The notes beneath the pieces are model-generated. The model saw nothing but the letters and a program-made list of their open reading frames with translations. It had not been told where the DNA came from and made no database searches. Source: Candidatus Omnitrophota bacterium (GTDB taxonomy: Bacteria > Omnitrophota > Gorgyraeia > Zapsychrales > JANLHA01). From it: DNA of 39,769 nt. How positions within the stretch are numbered: the stretch's first letter is position 1; each line of letters begins with the position of its first letter. Shown here one piece after another: positions 27,849-35,286 of this stretch. The position numbers and the translations under genes are program-made. The stretch spans positions 1 to 39,769 of the forward strand of contig JAHFFT010000021.1 of assembly GCA_023247795.1 (NCBI GenBank). Reading direction: 5' to 3'.

Positions 27849-29647
27849 GACCCCGAAACCCCAAGCGTGATATACGGCGATAAAGGGATTTCCCTGCTTT
27901 TCAGGTCAAAAACGAACAGGAAATCCCCCTGCTTCTTGAAATTTGCCGCTTCGTAAAACCCTGCTGCCGGTGTGTTCTTTTTGGTCGGGATGTATTCTCC
28001 GACCAGCTGCTTGCATCCGCTTTCTCTCGCCCTCTCTTGGATATGCGCCAGCATCGATTGTTCAATGGTCAGGCCCAAAACCCGACAGCTCAGTAAAAAC
28101 GTGTCGATCAAACATTTTTCGCCCTCAATCTTTAAAATAATGACCCCGACAATGCCGTGGTCACCTAATCGATCCTTGACCGAGACATAAAAAACGCTCG
28201 AAAGCGGAGACTTCATAAACGATTCGATTTCTGCTTCAAAATAGCGTCTGGTCGTAAGATTCATCTGATTCGTCTTTTGCGTAAGCTGGGCTATTCTGGG
28301 AACTGAAAAACTATCGGCCTCTTTGATAGACACAACCACATCCAGCGATTTTAAATATTCCTCTAAACTGGATGCCGCTTGCTGGACCTTCTTTCGTTCG
28401 ATCTGGGACTGGTATATCTCGCCCTTTTTCTTATCTTCTTCAGTTATGTTTATGTTCTCGACATTAAACAATGCCTGAATAGTGCCAGGGAGTTTATATT
28501 TCTTCTCGGGCAATTCAATGACCGTACATTCCGGGTGCAATTGCCTGACAAGTTCACATTCCAGGGGATTATCATCGATGAAGATCATGCTATCGATGCC
28601 GATATTAAGCTCTTGTGCCAATTCCTCAAGGTTTGTTGCCTTATCCTTCCAATTAACCCGGTGGGCGGCAAAATGTTTTCTTCTTAGGATCATTCCGGGA
28701 TGCTTATCAATAACTTCAAAAACTTCCTCTTCATTATTCTTGCTATTGATCGCCAATAATATCCCTCTGTGATAAAGCTTCAGAAGTTCCTTTTGCATAT
28801 CGCGATAACAAGCTCCGGGATAATCCTCCCCCAATTGTATTCGCTCAAAACCATCTTCTCCGACCACCCCTCCCCAAAGCGCATTATCCAAGTCCAAGAC
28901 GATACATTTCTTCACTTTTCCCATGGCGGCGGCGAAATAGCGGAACAGATCATTGGCTATTTCAGGATAAGCTGAATATTTAAACGGATTCTTCGATATA
29001 TACCACATCTTTGGATCATATAATGTTTCATAGCCTTTTCTCGACACAAAGTGGTTGTAATCCCAAACAAATGTATTCGCAATAGGTGTCAGGCGGGCGA
29101 TCAACGCCCGGTTCAATTCATGTATTAAATGGATCTGATTTTGGGTTCGCTGGGCATCGTAAACTCCCCAATAGAGCAAATCCTCAAAGCCCATATTTTG
29201 GACAAGGATTCGTGAGTCCAATTTCTCTCTTATCGCAATGGCGCAGGCGCCTAATTGCTCAACGGTGGATTCCATAATTTGCTGCCATTGGAAAAATGAT
29301 TTTCCATTATATTCACCATAAAATCCCGGCAATAAATCACCAGACCTTAATAAAAATAGAACTATATCCGGCTTAAACACATATAAAAAACTTTTATCAT
29401 CCAGTGCCTCTTGGGCATACTGACCATAACCGCCATAGGCGAACTGCGGGTTATATTCCTCCAAAATGAACCGCAGTCGCAAAATCGGCTCCAACGGCTC
29501 GACCGTATAGCTGCGAAGCACGGCAATTTTAAGCGGTCGCAGATTCTTTACGCCCTGATTATTCTCGATGTCATTAAGACAATCGATATAATCATTGGTC
29601 TTAAACAAAGATAACTTTACTTTTATTTTCTCAAAGTCAGGATGCAA
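27845..29647 (-). CDS. FkbH-type HAD-IIIC protein with N-terminal extension and C-terminal GNAT-like domain
   Basis: FkbH proteins take D-1,3-bisphosphoglycerate, dephosphorylate it and load the glyceryl group on an acyl carrier protein. This 600-residue form has an N-terminal domain (about 1-240, with IAVLRSYTVEPLEPILRLRF, SGNH-like), a HAD domain with VLDLDNALWGGVVGEDG (250-266; D252 and D254), AINSKNNEEEVF (299-310), AAHRVNWKDKATNL (327-340) and IFIDDNPLECELV (355-367), and a C-terminal acetyltransferase-like part from about 430 (DRLGDHGIVGVIIL, LLSCRVLGLTIE). The usual DNTLW reads DNALW. The start is probably TTG 29647, inside the ketoreductase gene by 11 bases, with only a weak binding site. 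Two ACP genes lie 2 kb upstream, so glyceryl-ACP synthesis is the best guess. The gene is AT-rich compared with its flanks. Confidence 0.87.
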   Translation of the reverse strand: MHPDFEKIKVKLSLFKTNDYIDCLNDIENNQGVKNLRPLKIAVLRSYTVEPLEPILRLRFILEEYNPQFAYGGYGQYAQEALDDKSFLYVFKPDIVLFLLRSGDLLPGFYGEYNGKSFFQWQQIMESTVEQLGACAIAIREKLDSRILVQNMGFEDLLYWGVYDAQRTQNQIHLIHELNRALIARLTPIANTFVWDYNHFVSRKGYETLYDPKMWYISKNPFKYSAYPEIANDLFRYFAAAMGKVKKCIVLDLDNALWGGVVGEDGFERIQLGEDYPGACYRDMQKELLKLYHRGILLAINSKNNEEEVFEVIDKHPGMILRRKHFAAHRVNWKDKATNLEELAQELNIGIDSMIFIDDNPLECELVRQLHPECTVIELPEKKYKLPGTIQALFNVENINITEEDKKKGEIYQSQIERKKVQQAASSLEEYLKSLDVVVSIKEADSFSVPRIAQLTQKTNQMNLTTRRYFEAEIESFMKSPLSSVFYVSVKDRLGDHGIVGVIILKIEGEKCLIDTFLLSCRVLGLTIEQSMLAHIQERARESGCKQLVGEYIPTKKNTPAAGFYEAANFKKQGDFLFVFDLKSREIPLSPYITLGVSGS

Positions 29648-30392
29648 TTGAAAACCCGCCGTCTATAATAATAGTTGAACCTGTGATCCATTTAGCCTCA
29701 CTGCTAAGCAAAAAAGCCACTAAATTAGCAACATCCTCCGGGGTCCCAATGCCTAAAGGGTGAGCGTTGATTATTTTATCGACTGCCTCTTGGGGCAATG
29801 TCTTCATCGTATTATCATTCAAAGGTGTTTTTACAAAGCCCGGAGCTACCGAGTTAATGCGTATGTTTTTTGAAGCATATTCGCATGCTAATGACCTTAC
29901 CGCGCCATCTAAAGCCGCTTTAGAACATCCGTATCCCGATAAAGCCGAAGCCCCCCTTAAAGATGCTACAGAAGAAATCCCTACAATAGAGGCCCCGGCA
30001 TCATTAACGTTGTTCTTTTTGGTAAAATGTTTAACCAACTCAAAAAAAGCCAGTAAATTTACATCCAACATTTCCTTGAGAGAATCCACTTTCATCGCTT
30101 TTAAAGGAAGAATTTTATGTATGCCCGCAAAATGGACTAAGCCATCCAGCTTTCCCATTTCCATGGTTATTCTTTTGAAAGACTCCTCATATTCTTCGAA
30201 ATTCTTAAGATCCGCTGGCAATATAAAATGATTTTTATTCTTCATCAAAGAAAGGGTTTCTTTAAGTCTTGTTTCATCTCTTCCAATCAGGCATACCTTT
30301 GCATTCAAAGCGCTCAGCTTAATCGCCGCGGCCCGACCGAGGCCGGAGGAAGCGCCGGTTACTAGTATTTTCTTTCCATCTAAGTCATACAT
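29637..30392 (-). CDS. FabG-like 3-oxoacyl-ACP reductase / SDR
   Basis: This classical SDR of 251 residues has KILVTGASSGLGRAAAIKL (8-26), an HFAGIH segment in the NNAG position (88-93), S140/S141, and the catalytic YGCSK (Y154, K158). INSVAPGFVKTPL and ITGSTIIIDGGFSIA complete the family pattern. By family and by its position 12 bases after the ketoacyl synthase gene, it would reduce a 3-oxoacyl-ACP to a 3-hydroxyacyl-ACP. A sugar or polyol dehydrogenase cannot be excluded, because FabG-like SDRs have broad roles. The gene is visibly AT-rich: positions 30061-30120 hold 20 G+C in 60, while 31141-31200 in the neighbouring synthase gene hold 35, which hints at a separate origin. Confidence 0.85.
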   Translation of the reverse strand: MYDLDGKKILVTGASSGLGRAAAIKLSALNAKVCLIGRDETRLKETLSLMKNKNHFILPADLKNFEEYEESFKRITMEMGKLDGLVHFAGIHKILPLKAMKVDSLKEMLDVNLLAFFELVKHFTKKNNVNDAGASIVGISSVASLRGASALSGYGCSKAALDGAVRSLACEYASKNIRINSVAPGFVKTPLNDNTMKTLPQEAVDKIINAHPLGIGTPEDVANLVAFLLSSEAKWITGSTIIIDGGFSIAS

Positions 30393-30404
30393 AATGACCG
30401 CCTG

Positions 30405-31457
30405 CTAAACTTCTATAACGTCCAGATAACGTGTGCTTTGAAGGTTTATATCTACTACTCCCCATGACAATCCCACGCCAAAGCCCGACAACAGGCAGCG
30501 CAGGTCCTTTTTATCCCCCAATTTCGAAAAGCAATGGGCCATGGTCAAGGGAATCGACGCCGATGAGGTGTTGCCGTACTTCGATAAACTGTAAGGCACT
30601 TTATCGGCGGGAAATCCCAGTTTTTTGGCGATCTTGTCGGTCATAAATTTATTGGCCTGATGAAGCACCAGATAATCCATCCCGTCCACCTGTATATTTT
30701 CTTCCGCAATAAATTCCTTGATGGTGCTCACAACGTCGGTTATCGAAAAATTAAAAACTTCCATACCGTTCAAATAAAGATGCTCATGGGACCTTGTTCC
30801 GCCATCGGGCTGTTTTTCTATTTTTCTGGTTTTATCATTTGACGGATTCCGAAAACCACCCGCCGGGACGATCAAGCTGTCTTTTTTACTCCCATCGGTC
30901 ATGAATTTCATTCGTATCGGCGAAGACGAGCCCGGAGCCGATTCAAGGATCGTCGCAGACCCGGCATCGCCTAACAAAAACACCGTATTTTTATCTTGCT
31001 CATAACATATCTTCGTCTGGGTATCTCCGGCTAAAAGCAAAACTCTTTTTAAGGAGCCACCCTGAATTAAAGAACATGCAATATAAAGGCCATAAACATA
31101 ACCGGAGCACCCCAGATTTACATCAAAGGTCACGGCTGCCAAAGGAAGCCCCAGTTTAGCCTGCAAGACGCACGCGGTCGAAGGCGCAACATAATCCGGC
31201 GTCATCGTAACAAGAATAAGGCCGTCTACGGTCTTCGGATCAACATTAAGTCCCTTCAAGAGCGCTCGCGCGGCGGCCTCGCACAGATCCGCCGTGGTCT
31301 GATCATCGGCTGCTTTCCGGTACTCTTCGACGCCGGTCAACTTTACCGTCTTTTCCCTTTCCTCCAATGGAACAAAAGCATGGTCCCGGAGGTTATTTAC
31401 AACAGTCCTGGGAACGGCCGCAGAAATTCCCGCAATTTTGATATTCTCAAAAATCAT
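30405..31457 (-). CDS. Beta-ketoacyl-ACP synthase III (KAS III / FabH-like)
   Basis: This 350-residue thiolase-fold enzyme has the full KAS III triad: C117 in VNLGCSGYVYGLY, H266 in YLVLHQANKFM and N296 in KYGNTSSASIPL. Other family signs are VTMTPDYVAPSTACVLQAKL, GDAGSATILE and NGMEVFNFSI. A housekeeping FabH would start fatty acid synthesis by joining acetyl-CoA and malonyl-ACP. Here the gene follows two dedicated ACP genes and precedes a ketoreductase and FkbH gene, so a private acyl product is likely. KAS III homologues also make C-C or C-O bonds with glyceryl-ACP in tetronate pathways, which also contain FkbH. ATG 31457 lacks a visible ribosome binding site; it lies 17 bases after the ACP stop. 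Confidence 0.92.
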   Translation of the reverse strand: MIFENIKIAGISAAVPRTVVNNLRDHAFVPLEEREKTVKLTGVEEYRKAADDQTTADLCEAAARALLKGLNVDPKTVDGLILVTMTPDYVAPSTACVLQAKLGLPLAAVTFDVNLGCSGYVYGLYIACSLIQGGSLKRVLLLAGDTQTKICYEQDKNTVFLLGDAGSATILESAPGSSSPIRMKFMTDGSKKDSLIVPAGGFRNPSNDKTRKIEKQPDGGTRSHEHLYLNGMEVFNFSITDVVSTIKEFIAEENIQVDGMDYLVLHQANKFMTDKIAKKLGFPADKVPYSLSKYGNTSSASIPLTMAHCFSKLGDKKDLRCLLSGFGVGLSWGVVDINLQSTRYLDVIEV

Positions 31458-31474
31458 TTATGTGCGATCAAAAT

Positions 31475-31699
31475 TTATGCAGATTTTTTTATAATAAATT
31501 CAAAAATGTCTTTTACCGTTTTCATTCCTGCAAAATGATTTGCGTCAATGTTGACCCCGTATTCATCATCGACCATGGACAATATGACTAACAGGGACAA
31601 TGAGTCCCATTCTTCATATTCTCTGAAATCATCCTCCATCTTAACGCCGACTTCTTTCTCGAGAGCTTCCGCGAATCTTTTCAAAAATAACTCTTCCAT
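31475..31699 (-). CDS. Acyl carrier protein 2
   Basis: This is a small acidic carrier protein of 74 residues from ATG 31699. The phosphopantetheine attachment serine lies in EEWDSLSLLVILSMV (Ser33 in this numbering), followed by the usual helix with DDEYGVNIDA and a short helix ending in VKDIFEFIIKK. I prefer ATG 31699 because GGAG lies five bases upstream and helix I begins there. An upstream ATG at 31750, which overlaps the first ACP stop as ATGA, gives 91 residues and remains possible. The DSL context differs from the first ACP in surrounding residues, so the two are not a recent copy. It should carry a growing or finished acyl group for the neighbouring KAS III. Confidence 0.86.
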   Translation of the reverse strand: MEELFLKRFAEALEKEVGVKMEDDFREYEEWDSLSLLVILSMVDDEYGVNIDANHFAGMKTVKDIFEFIIKKSA

Positions 31700-31704
31700 A
31701 GATG

Positions 31705-31708
31705 CTCC
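31705..31708 (-). promoter_or_regulatory. Ribosome binding site supporting the short ACP 2 start
   Basis: The minus strand reads GGAG here, five bases before ATG 31699. The competing ATG at 31750 has no such site and would depend on coupling to the upstream stop. Confidence 0.5.
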
Positions 31709-31746
31709 AACGGGTAAAACGCCTTTCTGAGACATGCGGTTTCCAA

Positions 31747-32004
31747 TCATTTAGTGATTGATTTGGCCATTTTTTGCAATACTATAGATTTAAGGATACC
31801 GTACCCCTTATACATCTCGATGATCTCTTCCGGCTCGATATCGATCGCGAATTCTTCCTCAAGCGCAGCGATAAGTGTCAAATGCGTGAGAGAATCCCAA
31901 TGCTCGGTATCATGAGGCGTCATCTCATTGGAGAGCCCAGCCAGAGGGATCCTCAGGATCTTGGAAACCAGCGCATCTATTTTTTGATCACTCTCGCCGT
32001 CCAT
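31747..32004 (-). CDS. Acyl carrier protein 1
   Basis: This is an 85-residue acidic four-helix carrier protein. The motif EHWDSLTHLTLIAALEEEF (35-53) contains the phosphopantetheine serine S38; the D-S-L core and the following hydrophobic helix II are typical. EPEEIIEMYKGYGI and SIVLQKMAK form the C-terminal part. It starts six bases after the N-acyltransferase stop and its TGA overlaps the upstream ATG option of the second ACP gene. The E/DxW-D-S-L context is common in ACPs of secondary metabolism and polysaccharide loci, including those that partner FkbH, and less like housekeeping AcpP (DSLD). I infer it hands an acyl group to, or accepts it within, this local module. Confidence 0.9.
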   Translation of the reverse strand: MDGESDQKIDALVSKILRIPLAGLSNEMTPHDTEHWDSLTHLTLIAALEEEFAIDIEPEEIIEMYKGYGILKSIVLQKMAKSITK

Positions 32005-32010
32005 AAATAA

Positions 32011-32670
32011 CTAGATCCCCTTGACCGTCTTGGCCGGATTCCCGAAGACGGTAATATCAGAACCAACGTTTCTGATAACAACACTTCCCGCCCCGACAAC
32101 CGTCCTATCGCCTATAGTACACCTGTTGATCACAACAGCCCCTACACCGAAAAAGCATTGCGAACCAACCTTGACCTCACCAGTGATCTCCACCCCGCCA
32201 TTGATCGAAGTAAAATCACCAATATCTGAATCATGCCCTATAGTTGAATTTGTGTTAAGAGAAATAAAATTGCCGATTTTGCTGTCATTGGCCAGTACGC
32301 AATACGGACAGATCACGCATCCCTCGCCTATGCGCACATCATGTCCTATGATCGTATCGGGATGTACCAACGTATAGAATCTGGCCCCGCGTTTGCGCAA
32401 TTGCTCCACGCATTTTTTTTTAGCTACCGGACCGAATATGCCCATGACCAGCGATTCGTTCCCTTGAGGATGGTAATCCTGAATCGTTCCAACGACCTCA
32501 TGTGGATACCGCCTTTTATCCAGTTCTTCCTGGGCTTTTGCAACATTATCGTCGAGAAAACCCGCGATCTTATATTTAGGATCGTCTTTAATCGTTTGGG
32601 AAAGCCACGTATAGACCTCCCGCCCGAAACCGCCCGCCCCCACAACCAGTAGCAGCTGTTCATGCGTCAT
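32011..32670 (-). CDS. PglD/NeuD-family sugar N-acyltransferase
   Basis: The product is a left-handed beta-helix acyltransferase of 219 residues. The N-terminal Rossmann-like part contains LLLVVGAGGFGREVYTWL (6-23) and IAGFLDD (35-41). The hexapeptide repeats begin near residue 107 (IIGHDVRIGEGCVICPY) and run to NPAKTVKGI at the end. H146 in STIGHDSDIGDF lies where PglD has its catalytic histidine. PglD and LegH acetylate the C4 amine of the trideoxy diamino sugar with acetyl-CoA. Here the next genes downstream encode ACPs, so this enzyme may accept acyl-ACP instead. It begins four bases after the stop of the upstream GT-like gene. A sialate O-acetyltransferase (NeuD) role is the main alternative. 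Confidence 0.87.
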   Translation of the reverse strand: MTHEQLLLVVGAGGFGREVYTWLSQTIKDDPKYKIAGFLDDNVAKAQEELDKRRYPHEVVGTIQDYHPQGNESLVMGIFGPVAKKKCVEQLRKRGARFYTLVHPDTIIGHDVRIGEGCVICPYCVLANDSKIGNFISLNTNSTIGHDSDIGDFTSINGGVEITGEVKVGSQCFFGVGAVVINRCTIGDRTVVGAGSVVIRNVGSDITVFGNPAKTVKGI

Positions 32671-32674
32671 TGAT

Positions 32675-34561
32675 TTATGCCCCTCTTGCGTTCAGGAGCG
32701 CCGGCGTTGCGGGCTCCACGGTTTCTTCTTCTATATTCATCTTTTCGATCAGCGCGCGCAACCGCTTTTTAGCTTGCCCGTCGCAATGACCGTCGATATG
32801 GGCCCTGACATAGACGTCCTGAAAATCCTGGAATTCCTTGTCCGTGCATTGATTGAGCCAATAATCGACATTTTTTTCGAGTTCAGTATAATTGTGCGCG
32901 CAAAAACGAGGAAAGGTGTTAATGATAAAAATGTCTTTATTTAATCGTTCCGGAACATAGCATAACGTCCGGACTCCCCCCGCTACGGATTCCATGGGAA
33001 CACTGGAATGGAACCCGCCTATGACCAGGTCACACGCCCCCATCAAATGATACGCTTGGTAGGCCGGCACCAGCACGCGGGCGTCATAAACCCTCTTGTG
33101 CTTGCGCAATTGATCGAATTTTCTTCGAAGATCGCTGCCTTCGGTCAACTGCTCTATCTGTCTATGCGTTAGAACCATGCAAGAATCTTCACGCGATTCC
33201 AAAAGGTCATAAACATCAGAAAGCATTTGGTAACCTTCAGCTTCAGTGATAAATCCCGCGTGCCCCATGCCGGGAGCGAAAAATCCGATAATGGTCTTAT
33301 TCAAGGGAAGTCCCAGCTCTTCTTTGATCTTATTTTTCAAGGCCGGATCTGTCCTGGTCTGATAAACGATATCGGACCAGATGATCCCGCAATCTTCATA
33401 CCGTTCGACCATGTTCCGGTTCTTTTTAAAATAGTTGTTCGACATGCGGCTGGTGGCCACCGCTGAATAGATCATATAGCCATAGTAGATCTGCGTGAAA
33501 GTATCCATTTCTTCCCGCGCCAAACTATCGTATTGCGTGGAATAATAAACAAATACATTCCGGGCTCCGTGTCGTTTCTGCATCAAAGCAGCAGGAATAT
33601 CGCATGGATCCTGAGCGTAAATAAACGTTTTCGCCTTGCACTTAAAAAGGAACATCTCCCAATAAATATAGGAACGCAGCGCTTTTAGATAGATCTCGGC
33701 CAATAATCCATTTGCACCAAGTTCCTTGACCGCTTTCCTCACCCGGGGATAAATTCCGCTCCAATATTCCTTGCGGTTGAAATCCTTGATCACATCTTTG
33801 AAATAGCAATACGGATAACCACTTGCCTTGACCCCGCGCAGGCCTTGCGCGCTCATTTTCTGGTCGATAAAATACAAGGTGTTGCCCGTATGGACACCCT
33901 GGGGACTTTCCAGAAAATCCATGCGATATTGACATCGGGGACCGTACGATCTGACCCAGCTTTCCCACATGTGGACCGCGTACAAAAACTTTTTTTGGAC
34001 AACTTTCTTTCCTGACATGCGAAGCGAGATCATGACCGGATAGACGGTCAACGCGAACGAATAAAGCCAATTCTTTGCTCTTTCCAGCCGCCGCATTTTT
34101 GTCAAATACCACTGAGGAATAGAAACACCTTGCGGCAACAGCTCCTTCCGGCTGGACAATAATTTATACAGTGAATAGGAAAACGAACTTGGAATAAAAT
34201 CGAACGTTTGCTCCGAAGCGTATTCATTGCAGAACTTTTCCGCCAAAAGAAAAGAATAAAAGATCCTTGCCAACTCGCGCAGAATATTTTTTTTGATGAA
34301 CAGACATCCCCGGTCGTCCTCGAACAATTCGTTCAGGACCCGGTCCTCCCCCGGCTTAACGTATTGGGCATAGACCCAATCGATAACCTGGCCGGCTTTG
34401 TGGTCCGCCAGAAGACTTTCCGCCAAACTCATAAAATCCGCCGGAAGCTTTTCGGCTCCGGGAAAATTCCCTTCCCACACATGCACCCTCTCATAATCGC
34501 GCGGCCTCCAGGCCACGGCCAATCGGGCGGATTCCAGCAATAATAAATTTTTACTTTTCAC
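32675..34561 (-). CDS. Large putative GT-B-like surface-carbohydrate protein, candidate glycosyltransferase
   Basis: I do not recognise an experimentally named family; it resembles proteins annotated as surface carbohydrate biosynthesis proteins. From GTG 34561 it has 628 residues and no signal peptide or clear membrane segments. The N-terminal half is rich in aromatic and basic residues. The C-terminal half looks like a nucleotide-sugar domain: KTIIGFFAPGMGHAG, DSCMVLTHRQIEQL, YQAYHLMGACDLVIGGF and FHSSVPMESVAGGVRTLCYV (from about 517), an SS..ME..A.G pattern as in GT-B transferases. The GTG is chosen because AGGA lies nine bases upstream and a longer reading from 34654 would lie fully within the neuA gene. 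Flanked by CMP-transferase and N-acyltransferase genes, it may transfer the nonulosonic acid. Confidence 0.62.
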   Translation of the reverse strand: MKSKNLLLLESARLAVAWRPRDYERVHVWEGNFPGAEKLPADFMSLAESLLADHKAGQVIDWVYAQYVKPGEDRVLNELFEDDRGCLFIKKNILRELARIFYSFLLAEKFCNEYASEQTFDFIPSSFSYSLYKLLSSRKELLPQGVSIPQWYLTKMRRLERAKNWLYSFALTVYPVMISLRMSGKKVVQKKFLYAVHMWESWVRSYGPRCQYRMDFLESPQGVHTGNTLYFIDQKMSAQGLRGVKASGYPYCYFKDVIKDFNRKEYWSGIYPRVRKAVKELGANGLLAEIYLKALRSYIYWEMFLFKCKAKTFIYAQDPCDIPAALMQKRHGARNVFVYYSTQYDSLAREEMDTFTQIYYGYMIYSAVATSRMSNNYFKKNRNMVERYEDCGIIWSDIVYQTRTDPALKNKIKEELGLPLNKTIIGFFAPGMGHAGFITEAEGYQMLSDVYDLLESREDSCMVLTHRQIEQLTEGSDLRRKFDQLRKHKRVYDARVLVPAYQAYHLMGACDLVIGGFHSSVPMESVAGGVRTLCYVPERLNKDIFIINTFPRFCAHNYTELEKNVDYWLNQCTDKEFQDFQDVYVRAHIDGHCDGQAKKRLRALIEKMNIEEETVEPATPALLNARGA

Positions 34562-35279
34562 AATAGTGCATCCTGTTTTTGCTGATATATGCCTCTGCCT
34601 TTTCCAGATCCTCTTTGGAATCAACATCCGCAGCAATGGCTTCATCCACCACATACGGGATCATGGTGTCCCTGACCTCGCTGATTCTTCGCATAATCTC
34701 TTGCGGACCAAAGTAAATGAACCCGTTCGGAAAATAAAATTGTGGCAGCTCTTGCCGGCGATGTTTCCTCTGGCCGGCATCCAGACTGAATTGAACGTAG
34801 CCCGCGCTGTTGCGGTGCATCAGCCATCCCGTTTTAGGCGGGGCTAGGCTCACCGCGATCAAAATATCCTGCTCTGACTTCTTGTGTTCAAAGAAATATT
34901 CAATGGCCTGGTCGATGTGCGCCGAGGTCCGCAAGGGCGATGTCGGCTGCAACAAAAGCAAATAATCGTAACTTGTCTTCTCTTTGTCCTTAAGCCATTG
35001 GACGCAGTGCTGGATCGCCTCATCGAGCAACGATTCGTCCGTCGCCAATTCTTGGGGACGCGAGAACGGCACATCCGCGCCGGAGGTTCGGGCAACGCGG
35101 GCGATCTCCTCGCCGTCGGTGGATACAACAGTCCGGTCAACATACTTTGACCCCAGTGCGGCCTGGATCGTCCAGTCGATGAGCGGCCTGCCGGCAAGAT
35201 CGATGATATTTTTCCCTTTTAACCCCTTCGAGCCGGCCCGGGCGCCGATAAAAGCCATGATCTTTTTTGATCGGTACAT
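34551..35279 (-). CDS. neuA: CMP-nonulosonate cytidylyltransferase (NeuA/LegF type)
   Basis: The product activates the nine-carbon acid with CTP to CMP-nonulosonate. The 242-residue protein has the family's N-terminal CTP loop AFIGARAGSKGLKGKNIIDL (9-28), DRTVVSTDGEEIARVA, LLLLQPTSPLRTSAHIDQAI (107-126), and a C-terminal IAADVDSKEDLEKAEAY with the metal-related aspartates. The length matches catalytic-domain-only NeuA/LegF. ATG 35279 lies seven bases after the radical SAM stop, with AAGG upstream inside that gene's last codons. Its 3' end overlaps the GTG start of the next gene by 11 bases. The exact acid is inferred from the other pathway genes, not from this sequence. Confidence 0.94.
   Translation of the reverse strand: MYRSKKIMAFIGARAGSKGLKGKNIIDLAGRPLIDWTIQAALGSKYVDRTVVSTDGEEIARVARTSGADVPFSRPQELATDESLLDEAIQHCVQWLKDKEKTSYDYLLLLQPTSPLRTSAHIDQAIEYFFEHKKSEQDILIAVSLAPPKTGWLMHRNSAGYVQFSLDAGQRKHRRQELPQFYFPNGFIYFGPQEIMRRISEVRDTMIPYVVDEAIAADVDSKEDLEKAEAYISKNRMHYCEK
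34571..34574 (-). promoter_or_regulatory. Ribosome binding site for the GTG start at 34561
   Basis: The minus strand reads AGGA here, nine bases before GTG 34561 and inside the last codons of neuA. It is the reason to place the start there rather than at the far longer open frame from 34654. Confidence 0.55.
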
Positions 35280-35286
35280 ATAAGTC

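Noticed and set aside
30405-31457. Housekeeping FabH as the role of the KAS III
   Set aside because: The gene is not next to fabD, fabF or plsX but within a polysaccharide operon with its own ACPs; a housekeeping role cannot be fully excluded.
34562-34654. 31-residue N-terminal extension of the large GT-like protein
   Set aside because: It is translated from within neuA in another frame; a GTG with AGGA nearby lies at the end of neuA.
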